10,838 nucleotides of DNA from Flavobacteriales bacterium (lineage in GTDB: Bacteria > Bacteroidota > Bacteroidia > Flavobacteriales > BACL11). The stretch is from positions 1-10,838 of the forward strand of contig DUAL01000295.1 in NCBI GenBank assembly GCA_012960835.1, read 5' to 3'. Under the pieces are notes generated by a model. That model saw nothing but the letters and a program-made list of their open reading frames with translations, did not search any database and was not told the origin of the DNA. A program made the translations under genes and the position numbers. Below, piece after piece: positions 1 to 7,884 of this stretch; position 1 is the first letter of the stretch; the number at the start of each line of letters is the position of its first letter.

Positions 1-806
1 CCTAGAATAAAATTATTTATCTCTGTAACATCTGTTTGATCTACTATCCCATCTTCATTAACATCACCACAAAGAACCGCCCCGGTAAGGCAGCTAGAAG
101 ATGCTTGCCATGTTGTACCTCCAAAAAGTGTGCCATTATTCCCATTGGAAGTCTGGTCATAAGTATAAGAGCCAATTCCTTCATTTAAGTTCCAATAACC
201 CATCAGATTGGTATAATTTGGGTGAGAAGTATCTATCTCAGAACACATCCAATTATTTATTTCTATTTGTGATAGAGCAACATCCCATAATCTTACTTCA
301 TCTAACCTTCCAATCAAATAAAATTCTAATCCTTGATAATTTAAAGATCCTAATCTAAAAGATTGGGCAGTCTGTATAATAGTACCATTTGCAGCAGTGC
401 TGTCAAGAAAGATTCCGTCTTTGTACAAACGAATATAACTGCCGTTATAAGTAAAAGCTAAATGTTGCCATTGATTAAAATCTAATGCATTAAAAGCAAC
501 AATATCATAATCTACACCTAAGCTATTTCTAAATCTAGCTTCAATATTATTAGTATTTTGTAATTGTAATAAATAAAAATCAGCATCTATATTATTTCGA
601 AACCCCATTATACCTCCATGATTGGTATTACTTTGCGGGTTGACCCAGCCGCTGATAGAAAAAGTTGTTTTATTAGCTACAAGTCCTGACACATTAGGAA
701 TATCTACATACGAAAGTGAAGTAGAATTAAATACTAATTCATAATCGGTAGTTTGAGATATTCCAATAAAGGGAATGTATACCAAAAGTAGTAGTAGATT
801 TTTCAT
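1..806 (-). CDS. Secreted LamG-domain protein with dockerin-like module (3' end outside window)
   Basis: An open frame of 268 complete codons from ATG at 806 runs off the left edge without a stop. Residues 1-18 look like a Sec signal peptide (MKNLLLLLVYIPFIGISQ, cleavage probably near Q18). Residues about 22-185 read as a LamG/concanavalin-like jelly-roll: FSISGWVNP (49-57), then WQHLAFTYNG, LYKDG and GRLDEVRLWDVALS, all typical of the LamG/LamGL family that binds glycans or proteins. MGYWNLNEG, also common after this fold, follows. At the edge, residues 247-268 contain GDVNEDGIVDQTDVTEIN, a dockerin type I-like calcium loop (D-x-N-x-D-G) and helix; its second half, if present, lies beyond position 1. 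The start is one base after the stop of the upstream propeller gene, so the two are very probably one operon with coupled translation. A T9SS tail may follow outside the window. Secretion and a binding role are inferred; the ligand is unknown. Confidence 0.85.
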   Translation of the reverse strand, partial: MKNLLLLLVYIPFIGISQTTDYELVFNSTSLSYVDIPNVSGLVANKTTFSISGWVNPQSNTNHGGIMGFRNNIDADFYLLQLQNTNNIEARFRNSLGVDYDIVAFNALDFNQWQHLAFTYNGSYIRLYKDGIFLDSTAANGTIIQTAQSFRLGSLNYQGLEFYLIGRLDEVRLWDVALSQIEINNWMCSEIDTSHPNYTNLMGYWNLNEGIGSYTYDQTSNGNNGTLFGGTTWQASSSCLTGAVLCGDVNEDGIVDQTDVTEINNFIL

Positions 807-807
807 T

Positions 808-3534
808 TTATTGTTTTATAATCTGTTTGGTAATTGTTTCTTCATCCATCTCCAAACTTATAAAATAAATCCCACTTTTTATATTTTGCATATTTATGCT
901 AATTTGATTATTTCCTGCTATAAGTTTTTTACTTCCCGTTTTTACTTTCTTACCCAACTCATTATACAAAACCCAAGTAGCAGTAGTGCTTTTTTGGGTG
1001 GTAAAATCCAAATTTACTTTATTGTTAGTAGGATTTGGGTAGATATTGATTTCTGTTAAATGATCGTTCTTTTCATCTATAGCTGTATTTATAGCTAAAA
1101 CATCTCCAACTGAAGTTATATTAGTCTGATAAATTCCATTTCCATGTGTACCTACTACAAGCAATCCATCATTATGCCTAAAAGTGAGAAATTCTACCAC
1201 CACAGAGCCAATAGTTTGAGATCCAATTTGCTCCCAAATTGTATTTGTTCCATCTAAATGTGCAGTAGCAAATAGCCCAACAGAAGTGCCCACCAAATAC
1301 AATGTATCATTGCCAAGTGGTATAATTTCTGCTGTTCTGCAAGAGGGTCCATTACCACTTCCGCTTGGGTTTTGCTCCAAATTCCCGGCAACCTTTGTCC
1401 AACTTGCTCCTGCATCCGTGCTGTGAAAAAGAGAATAAACTGCATAGTTGGAATAAACCACCATAATCTCATCTGCATCATCTGGGTTAATGGCAATATC
1501 ATAACAATAAGAATTGGTACCAGTAGGAATATTGGTAATCATATTCAGTGGCGGATCGCCAACATTGGCATTGTCAATTCTGTAAATGTATTTGTTTTGT
1601 GTGCCCAGATAAACCACATTTGCGGGATTTTTGGAAGTTTCAATTACAGAAATTTTCATTCCGGTATTCGGCAGTGTATCGCTATATTTATGCCAACCCA
1701 AATCCGACTTTTGATGTGAATTGTTGTAAGGAATATTCGCTACATCATTGTTTCTCCAAAATCTATTTCCTTCCGCCCAATAAATGATATCGGAATTTTC
1801 ATCCATCACCATTGGGTTGATAAACATATAATAAGTACTATCAGCCGATATTGGATCCATTCTGTTAAAAGCCAATCTCTCAGCATTGGTGTCTAACTTC
1901 ATTTTATACATTACCCCTCTTTGAATAGTAAGGTAAAAATCTTCCTCATTGTCGGCAATACCAGCAAAACAACCATCCCCATTAAAAGGCATATTCCAAT
2001 GGGAGGTTGGATTAGCTGAGAAATTAATGAAATTACCATTATCCTGAAAACCGCCATGCATCACATTTGAGTTTGCATTTCTACTAACAGTTACCCCATA
2101 AAGTTGCGTAGTGTAATAGCCATTGTTCAGGGAAATCCAAACCACAGTGTCCTGAAAGGCATTGTAGGACCTGAATACCCCTCCATCAGTTGCACTAAGC
2201 ATTACGCTATCGTTAGATGGTAAGAAAAGTAAATCATGTTGGTCAGGATGATGATTTTTATAAACACCCCAATTCCCATCACCCTCAGTTGAACCAATAA
2301 AATAGCCTCCAATTATCATGGTATTGTTTGGAGTTGTGAAGCCGTCAGTAGAGCGCCATAAATTTGTTCCTCCAATATATACTGTATTAGAATTGGTTGG
2401 ATGTACTTTTACAAGCAAATCATATCCACCTTGTGCGTTAAAATTATCGAAACTTGTAGCTTGATTTGCCGGAATATTAGCCGATAAATCAGTCCAATTT
2501 CCTGTATTTGCTTCATATTTCCAAAGGGAAGTCCAAGTTTCTCTACCAAAAAAAACATTGGTATGCTGTCCGTAATTATCTGTTTCAGCAGCCAAAAAAT
2601 ATACTTCATTTTCATTGCTCGGATTCACCCCAATTGCAATTCTTCCATAAACTGGCGGAAAAAGCGAATCTGTAATATTGGTCCAGTTCTGTCCATCCAC
2701 TGAGCGCCAAATTCCTCTGTCTATACCATCAGAACTAAGTGTTGCATATACTACCCCACTTGTAGTAATCTCAATATTAGTATAATAGGCGCCACCGAAA
2801 GAAGCCACCGTCCCAAGCTCAAAAGCCCAAGAATTTCCTCCATCTTCACTTCTATAGATACAGTGCCAGATTGCAGCATAAACTACGTCTAAACTATCGT
2901 TTGAAGGATCCGTTTCAATGTTCCAAATAAAATCAAAATTAGAATCAAAACTTTGTGGTGTATTTGTTGCTGTTACAGATAAAGAATCCCAACTGATGCC
3001 GCCATCTATCGATTTGTAAATGCCGTTTCCTTGATAATAAGCTCCTCCTCCACTTGCTGAACTTCCTCTAAGCTCTCCGCTACCAAAATACCATGTATTT
3101 TCTTTTCCCTGTCTTTTGTCCTGACTTACACAAGTAACATTGTGCAGTTGATTGGGTTCTGTTGTCATTGTCCAGCTTTGCCCAGCATCAGTGGATCGAA
3201 ACATTCCGCCACTTGCTCCTCCTGCAAAAAGGATATTTTCATCCAATACATTCATTGCAAAAGCACGCGTTCTACCACCTACATTGTAAGGGCCTCTGTG
3301 CACCCAATTTGCTTTACTAAGGGATTTAGATTTTGGCAATGTTTTCGCAAAAATCATTTCTTTTTTCCTGATGTCTCTTGGAATTTCCCCTGTTGTAGGG
3401 TCCATTAATCTTATGCGCTCCCATACCACTCTTTCTGCAGGGTTATCAGAAGCGAAAGCAATTGTTTTGTTTTTTTGTTCTGTGCATGAAGTAATTAAAA
3501 ATACTACTAATAGAAATGGTAAAATTTTATACAT
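808..3534 (-). CDS. Asp-box (BNR/sortilin-like) beta-propeller protein with lipobox and T9SS type A sorting domain
   Basis: This gene encodes 908 residues. The N-terminus is a hydrophobic signal ending in ITSC (lipobox, Cys17), as in a lipoprotein. The body carries Asp-box motifs (S-x-D-x-G-x-x-W): STDAGQSW (114-121), SIDGGISW (175-182), SEDGGNSW (229-236) and STDAGASW (705-712), with degenerate copies at about 278-284 and 395-399. These mark beta-propeller blades of the BNR/sortilin (VPS10-like) type, known from glycosidases, photosystem assembly factors and many secreted Bacteroidota proteins. No sialidase catalytic set was recognised, so an enzyme activity is not claimed. Residues about 826-908 form a T9SS type A C-terminal domain (NIYPNPTNN at 830, then VLYNELGKKV, SGIYFISL and a basic end), which predicts export across the outer membrane. 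Having both a lipobox and a T9SS tail is unusual. The start at 3534 fits the signal peptide; no Shine-Dalgarno is visible. It is the first gene of a unit with the LamG protein. Confidence 0.88.
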   Translation of the reverse strand: MYKILPFLLVVFLITSCTEQKNKTIAFASDNPAERVVWERIRLMDPTTGEIPRDIRKKEMIFAKTLPKSKSLSKANWVHRGPYNVGGRTRAFAMNVLDENILFAGGASGGMFRSTDAGQSWTMTTEPNQLHNVTCVSQDKRQGKENTWYFGSGELRGSSASGGGAYYQGNGIYKSIDGGISWDSLSVTATNTPQSFDSNFDFIWNIETDPSNDSLDVVYAAIWHCIYRSEDGGNSWAFELGTVASFGGAYYTNIEITTSGVVYATLSSDGIDRGIWRSVDGQNWTNITDSLFPPVYGRIAIGVNPSNENEVYFLAAETDNYGQHTNVFFGRETWTSLWKYEANTGNWTDLSANIPANQATSFDNFNAQGGYDLLVKVHPTNSNTVYIGGTNLWRSTDGFTTPNNTMIIGGYFIGSTEGDGNWGVYKNHHPDQHDLLFLPSNDSVMLSATDGGVFRSYNAFQDTVVWISLNNGYYTTQLYGVTVSRNANSNVMHGGFQDNGNFINFSANPTSHWNMPFNGDGCFAGIADNEEDFYLTIQRGVMYKMKLDTNAERLAFNRMDPISADSTYYMFINPMVMDENSDIIYWAEGNRFWRNNDVANIPYNNSHQKSDLGWHKYSDTLPNTGMKISVIETSKNPANVVYLGTQNKYIYRIDNANVGDPPLNMITNIPTGTNSYCYDIAINPDDADEIMVVYSNYAVYSLFHSTDAGASWTKVAGNLEQNPSGSGNGPSCRTAEIIPLGNDTLYLVGTSVGLFATAHLDGTNTIWEQIGSQTIGSVVVEFLTFRHNDGLLVVGTHGNGIYQTNITSVGDVLAINTAIDEKNDHLTEINIYPNPTNNKVNLDFTTQKSTTATWVLYNELGKKVKTGSKKLIAGNNQISINMQNIKSGIYFISLEMDEETITKQIIKQ

Positions 3535-3556
3535 TGTTTTTAGATTTTTGTTTGGG

Positions 3557-3564
3557 TAAAAGTA
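3557..3564 (-). promoter_or_regulatory. Weak candidate -7 element for the minus-strand propeller gene
   Basis: On the minus strand this reads TACTTTTA, seven of eight matches to the Bacteroidota -7 consensus TAnnTTTG, about 22 bases upstream of the ATG at 3534. No convincing TTG -33 element was found at the usual distance in this very AT-rich stretch, so the call is tentative. Confidence 0.25.
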
Positions 3565-3573
3565 GTAAAAAGT

Positions 3574-3594
3574 AATCAGAAATCAGTTGTCAGA
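3574..3594. repeat. Three-copy heptamer tandem repeat between divergent genes
   Basis: Three adjacent 7-base units, AATCAGA, AATCAGT and TGTCAGA, share the core TCAG with a weak base at the seventh position. They lie in the 110-base gap between the divergent propeller gene and icmF. The last two copies overlap the possible -33 TTG of the icmF promoter. The array is short, so chance is not excluded, but the register is clear. Confidence 0.5.
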
Positions 3595-3621
3595 ATTATA
3601 GTAGAGGTTTTACTATCTTTG
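3587..3621 (+). promoter_or_regulatory. Candidate Bacteroidota-type promoter for icmF-mscS-receptor unit
   Basis: TATCTTTG at 3614-3621 is a perfect match to the Bacteroidota housekeeping -7 element TAnnTTTG and ends 23 bases before the icmF ATG. A TTG at 3587-3589 could be the -33 element, but the 24-base gap is slightly longer than the usual range of roughly 17-23. The -7 box is the stronger half of the call. No other such element was noticed in the short gaps before the two downstream genes. Confidence 0.5.
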
Positions 3622-3644
3622 CCATCTGAAAATTAAACTTTAGA

Positions 3645-6600
3645 ATGAAACAAGCACAAAGGTATATACCTAAAAATAAAGTAAGAATTGTAACGGCAGC
3701 CAGTTTGTTTGACGGACATGATGCTGCCATCAATATCATGCGTAGAATCATACAAGCTACAGGATGTGAGGTTATTCATTTGGGGCACGATAGATCGGTA
3801 GAAGAAGTAGTAAATTGTGCTATTGAAGAAGATGCAAATGCAATTGCTATGACCTCTTACCAAGGAGGACATACTGAGTATCTGAAATTTATGTACGACC
3901 TATTGCAAGAGAAAAAAGCAACCCATATAAAAATATTTGCTGGTGGTGGTGGCACTATTCTACCAGATGAAATAAAAGAATTGGAAGCCTACGGAATTAC
4001 AAGAATTTACCACCCAGATGATGGTAGAACAATGGGATTGCAAGGAATGATAAACGACCTTATTAAGCAATCGGACTTCTTAGTGGGAGAACACTTAGAA
4101 GGAGGAATTACTGAAATACAAAGCAAAAATATAAATGCTATTGCTCGTATGATATCAGCTGCTGAAAATTGCCCTGAAAAGCACAATGGTATTTTATCAG
4201 AAATAAAAGAAATTGCTAAGCAGTCAGACACTCCAGTACTAGGAATTACAGGAACGGGTGGTGCAGGAAAATCCTCTTTAGTGGATGAATTGGTAAGAAG
4301 ATTCATCATTGATTTCCCTACAAAAAATATTGCTATTGTTTCGGTTGACCCATCCAAAAGAAAAACAGGAGGTGCATTATTGGGAGACAGAATAAGAATG
4401 AATGCCATAAAATCGGACAATGTGTACATGCGTTCCTTAGCTACTCGTCAGGCTAACTTGGCACTATCGGCACATGTGAATGATGCACTAGATATATTGA
4501 AAGTTGCCAATTATGATTTAATCATCTTGGAAACTTCTGGTATCGGACAATCGGATACTGAAATACTAGAACATTCGGACATTTCACTTTATGTGATGAC
4601 TCCAGAATATGGTGCAGCAACACAATTGGAAAAGATTGATATGCTGGACTTTGCTGACCTTATCTCGATAAATAAATTTGATAAAAAAGGAGGATTGGAT
4701 GCCATAAGAGATGTAAAAAAACAATACCAAAGAAACAATACTCTTTTTGATAAAGATGTAAATAGCATGCCTGTTTATGGAACGATTGCTTCCCAATTTA
4801 ACGACCCAGGAGTCAACTCGCTTTACAAAGCCATAATGGATAAATTCTCAAAAAAAGGACTGGGAAACTTTAAGTCTTCTTTTGATATTACTGATGAAAT
4901 GAGTGAAAAAATATATGTAATTCCTCCTAAAAGAGTTCGATACCTATCTGAGATTTCAGAGAACAATAGGGCTTATGATAAATGGGTAAATGATCAAAAA
5001 GAAATTGCACAACAATTATATGCATTACAAAAATCATTAGAAATATTAGATGATTCATCTGATGATGTTATTTCTCAGATAAAAAAGGAATATGAAGTAC
5101 TTCTACTCAATTTAGATCCTAAAAACAAAATACTAATTGACTCATGGGAAGAAGTTCAAAAAAAATACAAAGAGAAAATTTTTAAATTTAAAGTAAGGGA
5201 TAGAGAACTCTCTATTGAAACTCACTCAAAATCATTATCCAACTCTGATATTCCTAAAATAGCCTTACCAAAATATGAGGCTTGGGGAGACTTATTGAAA
5301 TGGCAATTACAGGAAAATGTACCTGGAGAATTCCCATATACCGCAGGATTGTTTCCTTTTAAAAGAGAGGGAGAAGACCCAACCAGAATGTTTGCTGGTG
5401 AAGGAGGCCCTGAAAGAACAAACAAGCGTTTTCACCTAGTGAGTTTGGGTATGCCTGCCAAACGACTTTCTACTGCTTTTGATTCGGTAACTCTTTACGG
5501 AAACGACCCAGGAGAACGACCTGATATATACGGTAAAATTGGAAATGCAGGAGTTTCCATCTGTTGTTTAGATGATTTGAAAAAACTCTATTCTGGTTTT
5601 GAATTAGCCAACCCAATGACATCCGTAAGTATGACCATAAACGGACCAGCCCCAATGTTGTTGGCCTACTTTATGAATGTCGCTATCGACCAAGAATGTG
5701 AAAAATATATACATGATAATAAATTGGAGAAAGAGGTAGAAAAAAAGATTGTTTCTATCTACAAAACCAAGGGAGTTAACAGGCCGAAATATCAAGGAAA
5801 ATTACCAGAAAGGAACAATGGATTAGGACTCTTTTTATTAGGAGTTACAGGGAATGAAGTTTTAGAAAATACTATTTACCAAAAGATAAAAACAGAAACC
5901 TTAACTAAAGTTAGAGGAACCGTACAAGCAGATATTTTAAAGGAAGATCAAGCACAAAATACTTGTATTTTCTCTACTGAATTCGCCCTTAGGATGATGG
6001 GTGATGTTCAAGAATATTTTATTAACAATGGAGTAAGAAATTTCTACTCTGTTTCAATTTCTGGGTATCATATTGCAGAGGCAGGTGCCAACCCAATATC
6101 CCAATTGGCATTTACCCTATCTAACGGATTTACTTATGTAGAATACTACCTAAGTAGAGGAATGGACATCAATGAATTTGGACCAAATCTTTCGTTCTTT
6201 TTCAGTAATGGTGTGGACCCAGAATATGCCGTAATTGGCCGTGTTGCCAGAAGAATTTGGGCAAAAGCCATGAAAAATAAATATGGTGCCAACAAAAGAG
6301 CTCAAATGTTAAAATACCACATCCAAACTTCTGGTAGATCTTTGCACGCACAAGAAATTGATTTTAACGATATCCGAACTACTTTGCAAGCTCTTTATGC
6401 AATATACGACAATTGTAATTCCTTACATACTAACGCTTATGATGAAGCCATCACCACTCCTACTGAGGAATCGGTAAGAAGAGCAATGGCCATTCAGTTA
6501 ATCATTAATAAAGAACTAGGGTTAGCTAGAAATGAAAACCCAATACAAGGAGCTTTTATTATAGAGGAACTAACGGATTTAGTAGAAGAAGCGGTACTGA

Positions 6601-7013
6601 CTGAATTTGATAACATTACCGAAAGAGGTGGAGTACTTGGAGCAATGGAAACCATGTATCAAAGAAGCAAAATACAAGAGGAAAGTTTATATTACGAAAC
6701 CTTAAAACACACGGGAGAATATCCTATAATTGGGGTGAATACTTTCCTAAACAAAAAGGGTTCTCCTACTATTATTCCTGAGGAAGTTATCCGTGCAACA
6801 GAAAAAGAAAAGAAATATCAGATTTCTATGCTTGCTCAGTTGCATAAGGGAAGTAAAGATAAATCGGTAAAACTTTTAAGTAATTTACAAGAAGCTGCTA
6901 TTCAAAACCTAAACATTTTTGAGTTATTGATAGAAGCTGCAAAAGTATGTTCTTTAGGAGAAATTACCAAAGCACTATTTGAAGTTGGTGGGCAGTACAG
7001 GAGGAATATGTAA
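3645..7013 (+). CDS. icmF: Fused isobutyryl-CoA mutase IcmF (B12 domain, G-protein chaperone, mutase)
   Basis: This 1122-residue adenosylcobalamin-dependent enzyme of the IcmF family interconverts isobutyryl-CoA and n-butyryl-CoA in the cytoplasm by radical rearrangement. Residues about 12-145 are the B12-binding domain: D23-G-H25 supplies the cobalt-ligand histidine, TSYQGGH is at 70-76 and the GGGG turn at 100-103. Residues about 185-420 are a MeaI/MeaB-type GTPase that loads and repairs the cofactor: Walker A GTGGAGKS (203-210), DPSKRKTGG (235-243), ETSGIGQ (296-302) and NKFD (343-346). After a charged helical linker (about 430-530) comes the mutase barrel, including SISGYH with the conserved His809. 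Gln771 (in DQAQNTCIF) stands where methylmalonyl-CoA mutase has the carboxylate-binding Arg (MVRNTY), and Phe572 probably replaces its Tyr. Both point to isobutyryl-CoA rather than methylmalonyl-CoA. The three-part order and length (family near 1090) fit IcmF. All motifs are intact. It heads a same-strand group with mscS 22 bases downstream. Confidence 0.95.
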   Translation: MKQAQRYIPKNKVRIVTAASLFDGHDAAINIMRRIIQATGCEVIHLGHDRSVEEVVNCAIEEDANAIAMTSYQGGHTEYLKFMYDLLQEKKATHIKIFAGGGGTILPDEIKELEAYGITRIYHPDDGRTMGLQGMINDLIKQSDFLVGEHLEGGITEIQSKNINAIARMISAAENCPEKHNGILSEIKEIAKQSDTPVLGITGTGGAGKSSLVDELVRRFIIDFPTKNIAIVSVDPSKRKTGGALLGDRIRMNAIKSDNVYMRSLATRQANLALSAHVNDALDILKVANYDLIILETSGIGQSDTEILEHSDISLYVMTPEYGAATQLEKIDMLDFADLISINKFDKKGGLDAIRDVKKQYQRNNTLFDKDVNSMPVYGTIASQFNDPGVNSLYKAIMDKFSKKGLGNFKSSFDITDEMSEKIYVIPPKRVRYLSEISENNRAYDKWVNDQKEIAQQLYALQKSLEILDDSSDDVISQIKKEYEVLLLNLDPKNKILIDSWEEVQKKYKEKIFKFKVRDRELSIETHSKSLSNSDIPKIALPKYEAWGDLLKWQLQENVPGEFPYTAGLFPFKREGEDPTRMFAGEGGPERTNKRFHLVSLGMPAKRLSTAFDSVTLYGNDPGERPDIYGKIGNAGVSICCLDDLKKLYSGFELANPMTSVSMTINGPAPMLLAYFMNVAIDQECEKYIHDNKLEKEVEKKIVSIYKTKGVNRPKYQGKLPERNNGLGLFLLGVTGNEVLENTIYQKIKTETLTKVRGTVQADILKEDQAQNTCIFSTEFALRMMGDVQEYFINNGVRNFYSVSISGYHIAEAGANPISQLAFTLSNGFTYVEYYLSRGMDINEFGPNLSFFFSNGVDPEYAVIGRVARRIWAKAMKNKYGANKRAQMLKYHIQTSGRSLHAQEIDFNDIRTTLQALYAIYDNCNSLHTNAYDEAITTPTEESVRRAMAIQLIINKELGLARNENPIQGAFIIEELTDLVEEAVLTEFDNITERGGVLGAMETMYQRSKIQEESLYYETLKHTGEYPIIGVNTFLNKKGSPTIIPEEVIRATEKEKKYQISMLAQLHKGSKDKSVKLLSNLQEAAIQNLNIFELLIEAAKVCSLGEITKALFEVGGQYRRNM

Positions 7014-7035
7014 ATTTAACTAATAAAAAGAACCA

Positions 7036-7872
7036 ATGGACACAATAACTAATTTTTTTAATTTTGAAATATTTCATTTCAATAATCATTCACTGTCTAT
7101 TTTTGAAATATCTAGTATAGCTGTAATTTTCATGATTACAAAACTAATTTTATGGTTAATTAGTAAAGCTATATTTAACAAAACAAAACTTCACAACCTA
7201 GATAAAGGAAGTGCTTTTGCATTATTTCAAATTATAAAATATTTGATATGGATAATAGCAATTACCCTTATGTTAGAGGCGTTAGGAATTAAAGTAACCA
7301 TTCTGTTGGCGGGATCAGCTGCACTACTTGTTGGGATTGGTCTTGGACTTCAACAAACTTTTAATGATATTTTATCAGGTATAATATTGCTTTTTGAACA
7401 TTCGGTGAAAGTTGGTGATATTTTAGAAATAGATGGTGATAGGGTAACTATTCAAGAAATAGGTTTACGAACATCAAAGGGAATGAATGTAAGACAAATA
7501 GTTGTGATTATTCCAAATTCATTAATCACTACTAACAAAGTAATTAACTGGAGTCATCAAACACAAAAAACACTATGGAATATTGATATTGGAGTAGCTT
7601 ATGGAAGTGATGTGGATTTGGTTATTCAAACACTTGAAGAAAGTGCTGTAGAACATTTAGAGTTTTCAGAATGTGAATTTAAAGAAGTTCGCTTTGTAAA
7701 TTTTGGCAATTCATCAATGGATTTTCAACTGTTTTTTTACAGTAAAAATATTATCGGTATTGAAAAGGTGAAAAGTGATATAAGGAAAATAATTTACAAA
7801 AAATTTAATGAAAACAAAATAACTATTCCTTTTCCTCAAATGGACTTGCATATAAAATCAAAAGATATTTGA
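7036..7872 (+). CDS. MscS-family small-conductance mechanosensitive channel
   Basis: This 278-residue inner-membrane protein is close in length to E. coli MscS (286). Hydrophobic segments lie at about 24-43, 63-84 and 87-120. The third is the glycine/alanine-rich pore helix (LLAGSAALLVGIGLGLQ at 90-106, followed by FNDILSGIILL), the signature of the family. The beta domain follows with VKVGDILEIDG (124-134), VVIIPNSLI (156-164) and NWSH. The C-terminal alpha/beta domain ends in ITIPFPQMDLH (262-272), matching the FPxPQ tail of MscS proteins. Such channels open under membrane tension to release solutes during osmotic downshock. The gene sits 22 bases after icmF and 12 before the receptor gene, so it is probably co-transcribed with both, although no metabolic link is evident. 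Some family members answer other signals, which cannot be judged here. Confidence 0.93.
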   Translation: MDTITNFFNFEIFHFNNHSLSIFEISSIAVIFMITKLILWLISKAIFNKTKLHNLDKGSAFALFQIIKYLIWIIAITLMLEALGIKVTILLAGSAALLVGIGLGLQQTFNDILSGIILLFEHSVKVGDILEIDGDRVTIQEIGLRTSKGMNVRQIVVIIPNSLITTNKVINWSHQTQKTLWNIDIGVAYGSDVDLVIQTLEESAVEHLEFSECEFKEVRFVNFGNSSMDFQLFFYSKNIIGIEKVKSDIRKIIYKKFNENKITIPFPQMDLHIKSKDI

Positions 7873-7884
7873 AAAAATAACAAA

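Noticed and set aside
775..1059. Plus-strand reading frame of 94 codons
   Set aside because: It lies antisense inside the well-supported propeller gene and its sorting domain, and its product has no recognisable domain.
808..3534. Sialidase (neuraminidase) function from Asp-boxes
   Set aside because: Asp-boxes are a fold marker only; the arginine triad and FRIP motif of sialidases were not seen.
3535..3644. Possible cobalamin riboswitch upstream of icmF
   Set aside because: The gap is only 110 bases, AT-rich, with a promoter-like element near its end; no B12-box or conserved stem pattern was recognised, and too little leader would remain.
4007..4429. Minus-strand reading frame of 140 codons
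   Set aside because: It is antisense to the GTPase region of icmF, where all the conserved motifs are on the plus strand.
3645..7013. Annotation as methylmalonyl-CoA mutase
   Set aside because: The B12 domain is N-terminal and is followed by a GTPase domain, and the carboxylate-binding Arg is Gln; this is the IcmF arrangement.
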